A stretch of 64,000 nucleotides of DNA from Physcomitrium patens (taxonomy: Eukaryota > Streptophyta > Bryopsida > Funariales > Funariaceae): positions 14,286,182 through 14,350,181 of the forward strand of contig NC_037272.1 in assembly GCF_000002425.4 (NCBI RefSeq). The letters are read 5' to 3'. A model generated the notes under the pieces. The model worked only from the letters and a program-made list of their open reading frames with translations. It made no database searches and had not been told where the DNA came from. Shown here in pieces: positions 1-12,640 of the stretch; positions within the stretch are counted from its first letter, which is position 1, and each line of letters starts with the position of its first letter. Both the position numbers and the translations under genes were made by a program.

Positions 1-3000
1 CCCATTCCTGAGGATGAAGTGGGCTTCTTCTGAGCCTGTTTCGGATTGTCAGCACCCCATAGCTCGTTCTTTAGCGTAGGGTCCGTCAACTGGATCCCAA
101 GGTCGTTGAGAGGATTCACTTTAGCTGCACAACCAAAAGTAACCCCAGTGAAACTCAAGAATGTGGACTGTGAAGGAAAACTAATGTCTATTCAAGTCAA
201 TAGAAGCTCAGTGAAGCGAGAACAGAGAGGACCTCCACATGGTAGCAAGGGATACGAGAATAAAGAAAAGGAATCTCCCGGCCGGATAGAAGTGAGCGAG
301 CCAGACAAAAAAAATAATGTGAACGAAGTGAAAAAGCTTACGTCCAGCAATGTTAAGATCAACAAGTCCCATGCTGAGCGTGTCTCCCCAAATGGCGGAC
401 TTCACTGGTCCGAACTCTTTCCTCGCTGGTTGCTGTGGTCTTGGTGGTTGTGGTTGTGGTTGATGCAATTCGTGTGGCGCTGAAGCGGATCTATGCAAGC
501 CGCCCATGTTCTGCTGTACTCCGTAAGGGGATTGATTTGCGCTGGACGCTTGAGGCATGCCGCTGAAAGACTGCTGACGAGGAAAACCCTGATTGTTTCC
601 ATATCCTAGCCCAGATGCCTGGGAGAATCCAGTGTTGTGAGCAGCTGTATCAAATGGAGTTGGTGACTGCCCGAAGGTAGTTCCATTCGTACCAGTGCCA
701 TTGGACACTCCTGGTGCACCAAAACCATGCATGGAGTTACCACCAAAGTTGCTTGGAGGAGCAGTTGGGGGCTGATAAGCGACAGGTGGTGGAGGTGGAG
801 GAGCCAAATGGAAGGACGAGCTGCCAAAGGGGTCTGACGCTGCAGGGGCAGTAGAAGAAGCCGTTTGAAAAGGTGAAGGACCGGGAGTGGCTTGGAAAGC
901 TGAAACCTCAAACCCATCAGATGCAGTAGACGGAGTTGCTGAAAATGAATCTCCAAATAAATCATTCGTTTGCACCTGCATCACCACATAACCGTCCAAT
1001 TGAATGCAAACCAAATCTACGTTTCTAATAATCAAATGTAAAACATCACAAACTAAAATGCTACACACATTCGACGTCTTTGCCACATGACGTACCATGT
1101 GAGACAATACGTACACCCCTCTAAGAGGTAGAAGTGTAGGACGGGATGCGTACAAGGAATTAAATAAAAGTACATAATTCTAGCTACCTGATGATTCGAG
1201 AGGTTATTGGCAGGAGTGGAAGCAGCAGCGGGGGCAAATGCAGGAGCAGGAGCAGGAGCTGAAACAGGAGCTGGAGCTGGAATAAAACTATCACCAAAGA
1301 GATCCTCAAGTCCACCTAAGCTTTTCTGCACCGCTGGAGGCGGTGGAGGCGGTGGAGCCTGTGCAATGGGAGCAGGAGCTGGTTCTGGAAATAAATTAGT
1401 TGTTGATTCCGGGAAGAAATTCTCAGTTGGCTGACTTGGTGCAGAGGCTACAAACGCAAACGCAGAGGTGTCAAAATTAAAACCGCATTTTTAAGTCTAA
1501 GAATAATCCAAGCAAAAACCTCGACTGCAATACCCACAATCCCAAATTACAGAGTAAAAACTTGATGCCCTCTCAGAACACATTTCTAAGCAGAGAGAGA
1601 AGAACCGATGATTTGACATTATTTTCAAAGTATTCTATCAGCGAAACAAATCAAGAGACAGAAAAAGTTTCACACACATATTGAACAAGTATCCAAATGC
1701 ATTACAGTTAACATGAGTTACTTTTGCTTTCTACCCCTTCCCATCCAGATAGGGAACATGTGTACATCATAATAAACAATCAGAAACTCACCAGAAGCTG
1801 AGAAGCCCGATCCGCGAGGATCAAAATCATCAAAACCGTCGTCTGCGGTTTGACTAGCAACATATGAGCCACCTGCACTAGGTTGAGATACAGTCTCTGG
1901 TGCTGCACTGACAGGAGCCTCTACCTTGCTGGTTTGAGTTTTGGCCACAGGTGCGGCTACACGTCGACTATCATTGCTGCACATGAAACCGCTTTCGATT
2001 AATTCGAATAACGAATTAACTACAGACGAGGTTCAGCAGGTGTAGGAGATTTGGGAAGAAAGGGGATGTTTGAAGTCAAAAATAGAGAAACAAAGCAGGC
2101 AGTAAAACCATTCCAGAACGGGATGTTGCTTCTGAAATTGGACCCACCTATCTTCATCGGCAGCAGGCCTCTGAACCGCTTCTTCGTAGGCAGGAGGTGG
2201 CGTGGATCCACCTTTGGACTTGCCATTCCTGCTGTCAAAACAGCAAAGATGAGTTATGAGATGATATGAATACTTCTGGAAAATATCCACAACTTGGATC
2301 ATTTACAAGATCCATTAATAAAAACCAACTTAATCACAAGCCTCCGGTCGAGCAACTTCATCGCCCAAAAGCTGAAACAATGCAGGGAAAAGGCATTTGT
2401 GGAGAACATTACATCAACGGCTACCTCCCTGAAACATCAAAAACCATTGGAATAATATCGTGATATTGGGTGTTAAAAGTAGCCTGGTTGCACAGAATAT
2501 CACATAACCAGCTCGCCCTGTCTCTCACCTGGAAGAATAACTGTCGTCGTCATCGTACCCTCTATCACGGTCGCGGTCACTTACAGATCCACTCTCGTAC
2601 TTCTCATAACGATCACCTCCCTTTGAGGCATAACCATCTCGATCACCTCCTTTTGACGGATAACTGTCATTTCCCTTCGATCCATAAGCATCACGTTCCT
2701 TAGATGCATCACGACCATCGTAACTACTATTCCTGCTTCGCTCTCTACCTCCTCCGTAAGGATCATCATCCCTGTACCGATCAGCATCTCGGCCGCCGCC
2801 TCTCCCACTGTAATCATATTCATCTCTTCCTCCACGGCTTCCTCCATACCGGTCATCGTCCCTATCACCATAACCTCCTCCGGTGCTTGAATAGGAACTA
2901 GAACGATGTGTCATTCCAGTGCTGGAGACGCCACGATATCTGAATTGATGGGCCACATCGATAAAACGGCACGTTAAATCCTTGACACTTGAGACTTGTG

Positions 3001-5062
3001 CAATTCTACTCCTTGAAAGAATGACTTGAAATGAAGTTATTGCATAACGGCATCCGTAACCACTTTTGCTACAGATTGTCCGCTGTTGCCTCTGAGTAGA
3101 GTTCATAAAAACAAATAAATGCTTCGCCATCCAGAAACTGAATCGAGTTTAAAACTCTCAAATTAAAAAGGCGTTCGAGTCTATACTTGTCTCGGTTGGC
3201 TGCTGCCTTGCTTCTCACTTCACGAATCTTATCTTTATCCTTGATTAAGGCAACCAAAGTTTGTGCCTTCTTCCGTACATTGATTCCCTGATCCTTGCCA
3301 CTTTGCTCTAAGTACTGAAATTCACACAACGTCTGAAACCACAAAAACGAGATTGTTAGAGAAGATCCAACATACAAAACTGCGACGAGTGAAAATTTTG
3401 GACAGAATACGTTCATTATGAAGTGAACAGAAGAGACACAGGGTTGCAAATTGCGGCGGATATTTACCTGAATCTGATAAGTATGCTCTTGAAGTTCATC
3501 AATGACCCTCTCAGAGCCGTTTGCAACCAAATACTCCAAAACCGTCAAAGCCTGCCACACGCAAGGTCTCAACACAGTTACATTATGAAGTGTAGTTCGA
3601 TCAATTCCTTCACGGAAAGGAGGAAAATCATGCCCATGGCTAAAATCTATTCAACTCGAGTACTGATCTTATTTTTTAAACGTTGCCTGACAATGCAAGC
3701 CACAACTCTACGCCGCCTGTAATGAAAAAATATTGTGAAGCATACAATTATTCACTTATCGCTAGGTACAAAATGACTAGATGCAAGTCGTAACACGACA
3801 CTACTCAGGTTGGTACAATTTCAAATTTACCTTGTAGACATGGCGCCAATTCCTCCCAGTGTCATTCAAGCGTTTGTAAAGGACGGTCATTATCATTTGG
3901 TAGTCGTTGCTGCACAATGCAGACCAGAACAAAAGATCAAAATTTCTATGAATCCAAAGTCTCATACAAAAGGAGTGACATTCGTCTAAACCAATCGAAC
4001 AAGATAACGGAATGTACAAGATTAGAGTAAGAGCGTACTGGTTCCGAGTAGCCTGTGCAATGTCACCCATTATCGTTCCGTGCGGACCCCATGGCTCGTT
4101 ACTGGTCGCCTCCAGTATCTAAGATAAAAATAATAAAACAAAGAAAACAAATAAATAATTAGCTTATTGCTTAAATCCTCTGTCTCATCCCGCTTCGATT
4201 GCGCATGTTCCACTGCAAGAATTCTATACAGAAAAACCTAAATCAAGGTTAGCTGTGCATGCCTATTTTTCCATCTACCTCAGAAAATCCTAGAACACAT
4301 AATCGTAGTATTAAACTCTAAGTGACCACCCAATGAGCAGAAAATTGTTGGCTACTTTTACCAACCCATCTTCAGAGGTTTCTTCAGATCCGTAAGTAGA
4401 GCATGCATTTATTTTAGAGTGGGCCGGCAGTTTCACTAAGATGCCACGCCCTTCGGATGCAGCGATCAACCTCGGATCCCATGAGTACTGAAGCCGAAAA
4501 CTTTTACTCAACCAACCAAGCGCCCTGCCGTGGGATCTTCAGAAAAGAAATACCCTCTCCTCTCACACAACACAGACATCCAATTCTAGATATGAATCCT
4601 TACCTTCACTTCAATCTCGGGAACCTTAAGCACCTTCTTGTTGACCTCCCGCTTCCTGCACACGTAGAACACCCCATTCTCAAAACCTTCGCTCTTGATC
4701 ACTCACAGTGCTCCACATGAGATCAGACCTCCTAATGCACTACTCCATATGAGAAACCCACCACTAGACATAACCATACCCAATGAGCCTCATCCTGCAC
4801 CACATACCCCAGCTAGCCTTCCCAATCTCGTCACCCACGAAAAACGAAGAAAAAAGCTAACATCCCCGCGAAGAACTAATCCCTCGAAGAGAAACTAACA
4901 AAAACACAGATCGCCACCGCTGAGCACAGGGGTCCCCACAATGCGCTCTCATATCAGATGCACAGGCCACTATGACCAAAGTCCCAAAAGCTAGCGCGCG
5001 AGAACTCAAGCTCAAACTTACAGCTCGCGGACAGTCTGATCGAACACCTTCTTCAGATCCAT
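1..5062 (-). CDS. Epsin-type ENTH-domain clathrin adaptor (EPSIN2/3-like), 3' end beyond window
   Basis: Endocytic/trans-Golgi adaptor that binds phosphoinositides through its ENTH domain and recruits clathrin and adaptor complexes. Exons on the minus strand, in coding order: 5062-5022, 4655-4604, 4118-4039, 3909-3831, 3551-3468, 3332-3187, 2939-2529, 2228-2148, 1976-1792, 1447-1188, 975-342, 124-1. Phases agree across every junction, giving at least 725 residues. The protein starts [14 protein letters not shown]. The ENTH core (about residues 14-145) shows [40 protein letters not shown] and [11 protein letters not shown] charged, disordered RD/YGG-rich segment follows, then [32 protein letters not shown] and [10 protein letters not shown] (DPF/DLF-type adaptor motifs), and a C-terminal [12 protein letters not shown] segment typical of plant epsins. 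No stops or frameshifts were found. The exact paralogue (EPSIN2 versus EPSIN3) cannot be settled here. Confidence 0.93.
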
Positions 5063-7258
5063 AGCTGCTCAGCCGAGCTCGGCTATGGCGCTCCGCGTCG
5101 CAAACCCTCTCCACTCCGGTACTACTACCACTACTACTACTACTGCCTGATCAACCCAACCTCCAAATTCTTCCGATTTCAAAGCTCCCTCAAACCCCAC
5201 GCGAAATAAATTATAAAAAAAATAAAAAATAAAAAAACAAAAACTTCCTTCCAACTCGTGGCGACGGTGCGCCCAAAGGGAAAGGGCGGAGGTGCTGGTG
5301 CTGGTGGGGAGAGGGGGGGATCGATGAGCAGTAGCATTCAATCAATGATGAGGCCGATGAATCAGTCCATCGCTGTGCCCTGCCTGCCGAGGTGCCAAGC
5401 TCACTTGCTCATCTCCCTCACTCACTCACTCCCAACGAAGGGCCCCGATAGACAGATAGATAATTTCAGCCCAGCCCAGCCCAGCCCAGCCCAACACCGT
5501 CCTCGCGTCTCTCCCTCGCTCTCTCGCTTCTTTCTTTGCGTCGCGCGCGGGCTCGTGGCTGCACTCCACCGGGAGAGCGTTTCTCGCCGCTAACCACAGC
5601 CCCTCTTCGTGGCTATCGGTGACCGTGTCTCTCTGGCGTAAGACCGTGGATTGTGACCGTGGCGCGCGAGACACGGGCATGGGTCTGGTTCGAGGGGCGG
5701 AGACCGGGGCGGGTACGTAGAGGGGACGCGCTTCGAGGATGACCGCGAAGCCAGTAGAGGTCCTGTGAAATTGCTTCTTCGTCCTGAGTAGCCCTAAAAC
5801 ACAGAAACCCTTGTTTACTTTGTTGAACTACCACTTGTCTACCATGGTCGGGGGGTCTTCATTCTTTGGACGCTTTATTTGTATTTTATTTTCATTTTTT
5901 TTATCCTAGTCTATGTGATGGGTTCTCCCCAGTTTTCATTTGAAAAAAATCTTTGAAATAAGTTAATAAATTAATACAAAACACGGTCACAGAGAACCTT
6001 GTTTCACACCTGTGATCGTGGGTATTTGCACCACCCTGCTTCTTAGTTCTCCTTATTATGCATACGTCTCTTTTGCAATGTGTAGTACAAAATTCAAGTC
6101 CTTTTGAAAATCCAATTGGTGTACTTAAAAGTTTCATTCCATTCAAATCAGCCATGATAGTTTTGTGAGAATCGAATTGGCAACAAAAAAAAATTACCAC
6201 TTTGTAAAATAAATAAATAAATTCTTTTAGAGTCAAGCTTTTGTATTTTAATAAATCAATGATGACAATACATGCATAAGATGACGTGCAAGTACATAAA
6301 AGCATGAAAAAAACTGGAATTTAATACAAATAAAAGAAAAACAATAATGATAATAATAGTACATGCACAATACATTTGTTACATTCTCTTTTTTTTATCA
6401 AATAATCGTAGATCTCTTCTGTTTTTTAATTACAAAACATAAAATAAAACATGTCATCATCCCATATTCACAATAAATTATGCACATATATAAACAAATA
6501 TCAATCATATATAATGATTGATAAACAACCATATAAAGAAATAGGTAAAAAAAATGACATTTTTTATGATAGTATATATTAGCAATTTGGTTATTGCTCT
6601 CAATACAACTTTTTTTTAATTCTTTAATTCTTTTTCCTTTTTTCACTTTTTCTTCTTCCAAAAAAAAAAAAAAAAAAATTACTAAACAAAAAATCAAACT
6701 TTTGATACTAATAATAACCATATTATTTTATTTGCATTGTTGAGTTCCAATCTGTATCAATCTATTCTTAGATTGTGATGACAGTATGGTTCATGCTGAC
6801 AACAATTCCTCATAATATGTTCACTGATGCCTTGAAAACATAGCAACCTACATATTACTAGAGAGAGAGTGTGTAAAATGTATTAAATCCTGGTAAAATT
6901 AACAAATAAGCATGAGTGCAAGGATTGGAAACAATGTAAAGAGCTAAAATGTAAAATAAGCATTTTTCCTAGGAATTATTAATTTGCATAGAGGTTGTGG
7001 AATAATATGGTGACATCAATTGTTGAAGTTCGAGGAGACGAATCAAAGTGGTCAAAGGGTGAAAACTTTATTTTTGTTAATATCACGGTAATGCAAAAAT
7101 GAAGGAAATCACATATAAATATATATTTGATACTGAAATGATGTAATAAATTAATACAAATATAAAATTATCAGCCCCTAAATGCATTAAAATTTGAATA
7201 CGAATAATAAAATATTGTCACTAATGAAAAAATGGATTAAGAAAGCTCAAACATAATT
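5063..7258. other. Intergenic: epsin 5' flank, then AT-rich spacer
   Basis: The first few hundred bases upstream of the epsin start are GC-rich and pyrimidine-rich, with CT-rich and CCCAG repeats, and presumably hold its promoter and 5' UTR. From about 5880 the sequence turns strongly AT-rich with long A and T runs. I see no supported gene: the open frames here are short, unspliced and unlike known families. Confidence 0.6.
5467..5492. repeat. (CCCAG)n microsatellite
   Basis: Five tandem copies of a 5-bp CCCAG unit lie in the GC-rich flank upstream of the epsin gene. Confidence 0.9.
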
Positions 7259-7376
7259 GGACCACACAGTTTTGTAAACATGGAAAGCCACACTGACAAA
7301 ACTGTGTATCAGTTTTGTGGCTTTAGAAAGTGTGGCTTTGCATGTTTACAAAACTATATTTAGAAAGCCACACTGA
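7259..7376. repeat. Nested inverted repeat / foldback (MITE-like)
   Basis: A 25-bp arm at 7270-7294 is complementary, with one mismatch, to 7329-7353. Inside it a second stem pairs 7296-7304 with 7310-7318 around a 5-base loop. A copy of the GAAAGCCACACTGAC stretch (7283-7297) recurs in direct orientation near 7362-7376. Such compact foldbacks are usually MITE remnants. It lies about 1.1 kb upstream of the dihydropyrimidine dehydrogenase start. No clear target-site duplication was seen. Confidence 0.7.
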
Positions 7377-7490
7377 CAAGCAACAGCGAAAAAGCCAAAA
7401 AGGTAGTTCGAAAAAAGATTTGACTTTTTTTCCTCCTGCCCGAAATAACTACACACTAGGGATCGGACCAAAAAGTACACACTTCAAGGG

Positions 7491-7508
7491 ATGGATGGAT
7501 GGATGGAT
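7491..7508. repeat. (ATGG)n microsatellite
   Basis: Four and a half tandem copies of ATGG. Confidence 0.9.
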
Positions 7509-8454
7509 AACCGCGCTCAGAAAACCTGGTTCCGCTCGCGAGCTTCTCCCGCGCAGTCTTGAACGAGAATTCATTCATCCACAACATGACAGACGCACGA
7601 GTTCATTCATCGATGATGATCGCGCGCGTTCATCCCACTGGGGGTCGAGGGAGGCGGCGAGGCTTGCGAATGTAAGGAATTGGGTCAGGGACGGGGCGGT
7701 TGCCAATGCCTCGCTGCAGGGGAGGGGTGGATGCCAATCCCGTCTGACTCATCCTGCCTTGCTATCGACTTGGCCACACCGTTTTCAGGAGCTCGTTCGA
7801 ATCATCTCCACATGTGCAACGCGCGGGACCCGTCACGTTCCCCCGTCCACCTCTCTCGTTAGACCTTTTTGCTCCGCTTCTGTGCATGATTTCGAGACTG
7901 GGTGATGAGAACTTAAAGCGTGTAGACTTACTTTTGTTCGAGGTCGTGCGCAGAGGAGTGTCTCATCCTTGAGGAGCTTGCACTTTGCTGTATGATAGGT
8001 GCGTGCGCTACCGTGAATTTTTGGGTAATTCAGTGGTGGGTTGCGTTTGTGTGCGTCCGCATGATCTGGTAGCTCTGAGGTTTTTTTTGGGTCATGCTTG
8101 TCGGGAAGAGGTAAGGCTGTGTGTTGAGGTGGAATTGTTTTGGCGAAATTTGGGCTGTTCCAGTTGTGGGTGGCGCCTGCCGTGTTGTTTTACGTCGGAT
8201 CGTTAAGCTGCGACGTGATTGAGACTTTGTGGTTTGGTGATGGTTTTGTGATGTAGTTATTCGGGTTACCGTATGAGTTTGCCTTATGAGCTGACCGGAA
8301 GTTCTTCGCTTCCAGAGGGCTTACATGTGATCCTTACGCAGGTTTGAAATTTTAGGTTATGTTCAGCATTGCTTTAGATCGATCCGGGTCTTGCTAAATT
8401 GAGGAATTCCAAGTTATACGTTCCGTGTACCCTGGGAGTCTGGTGGGAGTATTG
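7509..8454 (+). promoter_or_regulatory. Upstream region of the dihydropyrimidine dehydrogenase gene
   Basis: About 950 bases of moderate GC content with no supported coding sequence. It presumably contains the promoter and 5' UTR of the gene starting at 8455. I could not place a TATA box or transcription start with confidence. Confidence 0.5.
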
Positions 8455-11400
8455 ATGGCGGGCCTTACCAACACCTTGCGTCTAGGTGCTCTGGATCAGG
8501 CATTATCAGCTTCCTCGGAGCTTCGCAATCATGCCCCGCGACGTGACCACAGGTACATCCTCGTCCTCTTCTCTGCCTTCGTTTTTCTTGTCCGCGCATA
8601 ATTGGAGTCCAGATGCTTTAGGTAATTCCACAGTATGGTTACAAAGAACTTGTGACTTTGAAACTTTGCACTACTCGCCAGCATTAGAATTGTTAGTAAT
8701 TGGGATGTTTGTGTTTAGATTTTTCAGCAATAGGCCTCAGACTGAACGAGTTGGTCAGTTTCCGAGTATCATAATCTAACATTCTTAAGGTCTAAACTAA
8801 TAGAAGGATACATCACTTATGCCTCATCTCTTTGAGCTCAGGTAACGACATTGTATGTTTGGCCTTGTATTCTCTATTGATGGTATTCACGAGATCTATC
8901 CGTGCTGCAGTCCAGCATTTTCCCTATTAGCTATCCAGATCGGTTACTTCACAAGTAGGACAACAAAGAGACTCGCTTATTTGCATCAGTGAATACATCA
9001 TGATGGTGAAGATTATATACGTGGTTTCTGCTGGTCTCTTGTGCAGGCTGCCGCGCAGTCAGCGGGTAATGGTGCGAGCTGCAGCCGAGGGTCCAGATTT
9101 GAGTGTCACCGTAAATGGTCTGAAATTACCAAACCCGTTTGTTATTGGATCAGGGCCCCCGGGCACCAATTATACTGTCATGAAGCGTGCCTTCGACGAA
9201 GGATGGGGTGGTGTTATTGCTAAAACAGTATGCCTTCTTCACTGATACATGGAACTTCATATCTGCAAGAGCTTACGATGATGGTATTGTATGTTCAGTA
9301 ATTATTACGTCTCGCTTGCTTGTTATTTGGAAGTCCAATAAAATGTACACAGTGCTTTTAACGATCTTTGTAGCTTACTTCTCAATGTATGTACTTTATA
9401 CTTAAGAACTACGCTATTACTCCAGCGCCCTTCTGGCGAATAAGATTTGTGAAACGTGGGGATTGCGTAGAGTTGAACCTAGGTGCGGTGATTTCGTGAC
9501 TTGTTTTCCTAATGGAGCTCGTGACCTCAGGTGTCATTGGATTCGTCGAAGGTGGTGAATGTCACCCCTCGCTACGCAAGATTAAAGGCATCCGCACTTT
9601 CTGGGAAAAAGCCCGAGGTTATTGGGTGGGAAAACATTGAGCTGATCAGTGATCGCCCATTTGAGACCATGCTCGCAGAGATGAAACAGTTGAAGGAGGA
9701 GTACCCTGATCGTATCCTTATCGCATCCATTATGGAGGAATATAATCGTGATGCTTGGGAGGAGATCATTGAGCGAGTTGAAGAAACGGGTGTGGTAAGT
9801 CGGAAACATTACAGTGTTCTTTTTTTGAAGTACTTATTACAATATCGTTCATCTCGCACCTAAATTCCGGTCTTAGCACAGTGAATGAGGGGAAACACCC
9901 GGAAGGATTTGGAGTAGGATTGAAGTCTATTAAACTTCAAACGGTTGAGGCTTGAATCTCCTATTAAATGCTGCTTTGCAAGTTTTTCAGGGTCATTTCC
10001 TGGTCTAGCAATCTAATATTTAGAGTGGCAAGCATGCTCAATATGACGTGACACTAAAAAAAGCATTTCTGTGAACGAGTATATAACAGGACGCTTTTGA
10101 GGTAAATTTTTCATGTCCACATGGGATGCCGGAGAGAAAGATGGGTATGGCCATGGGACAAGATTGCTCAGTGCTGGATGAAGTTTGCGGCTGGATCAAC
10201 GCCAAGGCTACTATACCTGTTTGGGCTAAGATGACGCCTAACATCACAGACATCACCCAGGTTTGTTGCCCATACCTCGTCCCATTTCTGAGCATTCAAT
10301 TCACGTCTAGCGCAGCAGGGTTGGGGCATCTGTCTAAGCTTAATATACTTTTTGGAGTTAAATGATCGCATGGCTATATGGCTTGGACAGCCGGCACGTG
10401 TGGCCTTGAATGCAGGTTGCGAAGGAGTAGCTGCCATAAATACAATCACGAGTGTCATGGGAATCAACCTTGACACCTTGCGACCTGAGCCTTGTGTTGA
10501 AGGGTGAGTATTGTTCTGTTTGAATCACTTCCTCATTACCCTGTCTCCCTTGTTTTTGTTTACCATGCATGCCTCTGGGAAGTAGAGTACTTTCATGCAT
10601 CAATATTTTACGCAAAGCTATATTAGCGAGCTTGCTATATTTTTTCTAACTTCAAGCAAAATGTAAAGAGGTCTTAGAAACTGGCATGATCAATAAATTT
10701 GTATTGCCAGGTACTCAACACCTGGAGGTTATTCGTCCAAAGCCGTACGGCCAATTGCGTTGGCGAAGGTTATGTCAATTGCCCAAATGATGAAGGCTGA
10801 GTTTCCTGGCCAAAATAAATCTCTGTCCGGCATTGGAGGAATTGAGACTGGCGATCATGCCGCTGAGTTTATACTGCTTGGAGCCGATACAGTGCAAGTT
10901 AGTTTTGAACGACATTCTTCCATAACTGTACACATTATTAGTGTACTAATAGTAATGTCGAATGTAGAATGTGTGTGATTATCTCCTGGCTTTCCAGAAC
11001 ATAGTGCACTAACTCATATCTATATGATGACCATCAATGAATTGCTTATACTTAACGATCTGTACTTCACGTGGGCAGGTATGTACTGGTGTGATGCTGC
11101 ACGGTTATGGCCACGTCAAGCACTTGTGTACGGATTTACAAGCTTTTATGGACAAACATGGATTCACTTCAATTGAAGATTTTCGGGGGTATGATAATTA
11201 ACGATCTCTTTAAAGAACTGTTCAGAAGAGTATAGGTGCAGAATATCTTTGGTCTTGTGGTGGGAGGTGGGGGATCGTGATTAATAGATGAAGTGACGTA
11301 GCCATTTTGTTGCCTTTCATGTTCATTTGTCTAATATGTCGATTGTCATGGCCATAGAGCGTCTCTGGGGTACTTCACGACGCATGCAGATTTGGTACGA

Positions 11401-11514
11401 CGACAAAATGAGGCCATCCAGCACAAAAAGAAGGAGCGCAAAGGTTTGGCCTCAGATAAGGACTGGACTGGAGAGGGCTTCGTGAAAGAGACCGAAACCA
11501 TGGTATCTAACTAA
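8455..11514 (+). CDS. PYD1: Dihydropyrimidine dehydrogenase (NADP+), plastid, plant type
   Basis: Catalyses the first step of pyrimidine catabolism, reducing uracil and thymine with NADPH; FMN-dependent and plastid-located in plants. Exons 8455-8552, 9047-9227, 9531-9794, 10090-10260, 10391-10503, 10711-10897, 11079-11188 and 11358-11514 all have GT-AG junctions and join in frame to 426 residues, which matches my memory of the Arabidopsis enzyme length. Residues 1-45 look like a transit peptide (Ser/Arg/Ala-rich, ending near VMVRAAAEG). The core contains NPFVIGSGPPGTNYTVMK, VNFSCPHGMPER with the catalytic Cys at about 190, WAKMTPNITDI, YSTPGGYS and VCTGVMLHGYGHVK, and the C terminus reads DKDWTGEGFVKETE. 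This is the short plant form, without the iron-sulphur domains of the animal enzyme. The ATG at 8455 was chosen because its exon supplies the transit peptide and the right phase. Confidence 0.96.
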
Positions 11515-12439
11515 CTTGGTTTCTGTCGAAGCTGCTGATGGGCGCGTCAAATTGTTAATGCCGTTCAAAAAGCAACTGGTGAAGCATTATCTTCTCATTT
11601 CAACGCTAGTAAAAACTGTGAATTAGTGCATATATTCTTGTCATGTTTAGGGCCCAGGAAGAAGAACCATGTATAGTCATGCGCACTCAGGATGTCATTA
11701 GCAATTCATCACTGTTTATTGGAATGATGTTGTTTATTGTAATATTATGAATGTAAAGATAGGCCTCCGACAATGCGTGTCTCGTCTGTGCACCTGTTAT
11801 TCGTGTAGCAGATGTATCAACATGGATATGATCATTGAGATGTGGGCTAAATTCTACTCCCTTTATTGTGGCAGTAAAGATTGTTGTGGCAATAGAGATG
11901 ATATAACTATCACGGACCTGAAAATTTGCTTTCCCTTGCTCACCCTCTATAACCAACATCAGTTCACCTGAATGATGAAATGTTAATTTTATGGACAAAT
12001 GAAATAACTATTTTTTCTGATCGTCGACTTCAATTTCTCTTTTGTGCATTCATTACGTGCAAATATGTAAAATTTCTTGAAGTGGCAAGAATAGCTAACC
12101 ATGATAGTAGGCTTGTTGAAGCAATGGTTGCTTTGTATGCATATGTAATTGATCAATTAATTTGAATTTATCATTTATTTCATTGATATTAATTTAAATA
12201 TATTTTTTTAAAACAATGGATAGAGTATTATATTTTTTATGACTGTGTTTGTTTGTTTATTTGTTTGTGGACTGGTAGTGGTTTGTATGCTAAAGATATA
12301 AATAAAAGTTAGCAATCTTAAAAAGATTTTTGTAATCAAATCAACAAGCTAATTGAAGTTAAATTGACAAATAGCTAACTTAAAAGATTGTAATTAAATT
12401 GTTAACATAAATCTAAAAGATGATGCATTCATGTATTAT

Positions 12440-12640
12440 TCAAGAAGATAAAAAAAAGAGAAAGTTAAAAGATATAAAATCATTAGAATAGCTATTTCTA
12501 AATATAAAGAAACTAGAGAATCTTGAATCAAGATTAGAATATAAAAAGATGTTGACAAGTTTGAAGATGATATTGATCTTGTCTCTATATATATTAGTTG
12601 TAAAGAAGGTCTTGTAGAAGTTGCCTAAGGATTGAAAGAC
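12440..12640 (-). mobile_element. Fragment of the 548-bp gypsy LTR family, inverted
   Basis: Reading GAATAGCTATTTCTAAATAT and the following ~110 bases gives an imperfect match to the reverse complement of the LTRs at 37162-37708 and 57773-58320. The matching part includes the segment before and after AAGATGTTGACAAG (AAAGGTGTTGATAAG in the LTR reverse complement). Only part of the LTR is visible, with many substitutions, so it is an old fragment. The ends are approximate. Confidence 0.55.

Noticed and set aside
208-1155. Minus-strand frame as a separate 315-aa gene starting MYASRPTLL
   Set aside because: Its N terminus is intron sequence; only 342-975 is an epsin exon, joined in phase to exons either side.
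7330-7905. 191-aa plus-strand open frame
   Set aside because: Begins inside the foldback repeat, runs through the ATGG microsatellite and has no domain; more likely leader/promoter sequence of the downstream gene.
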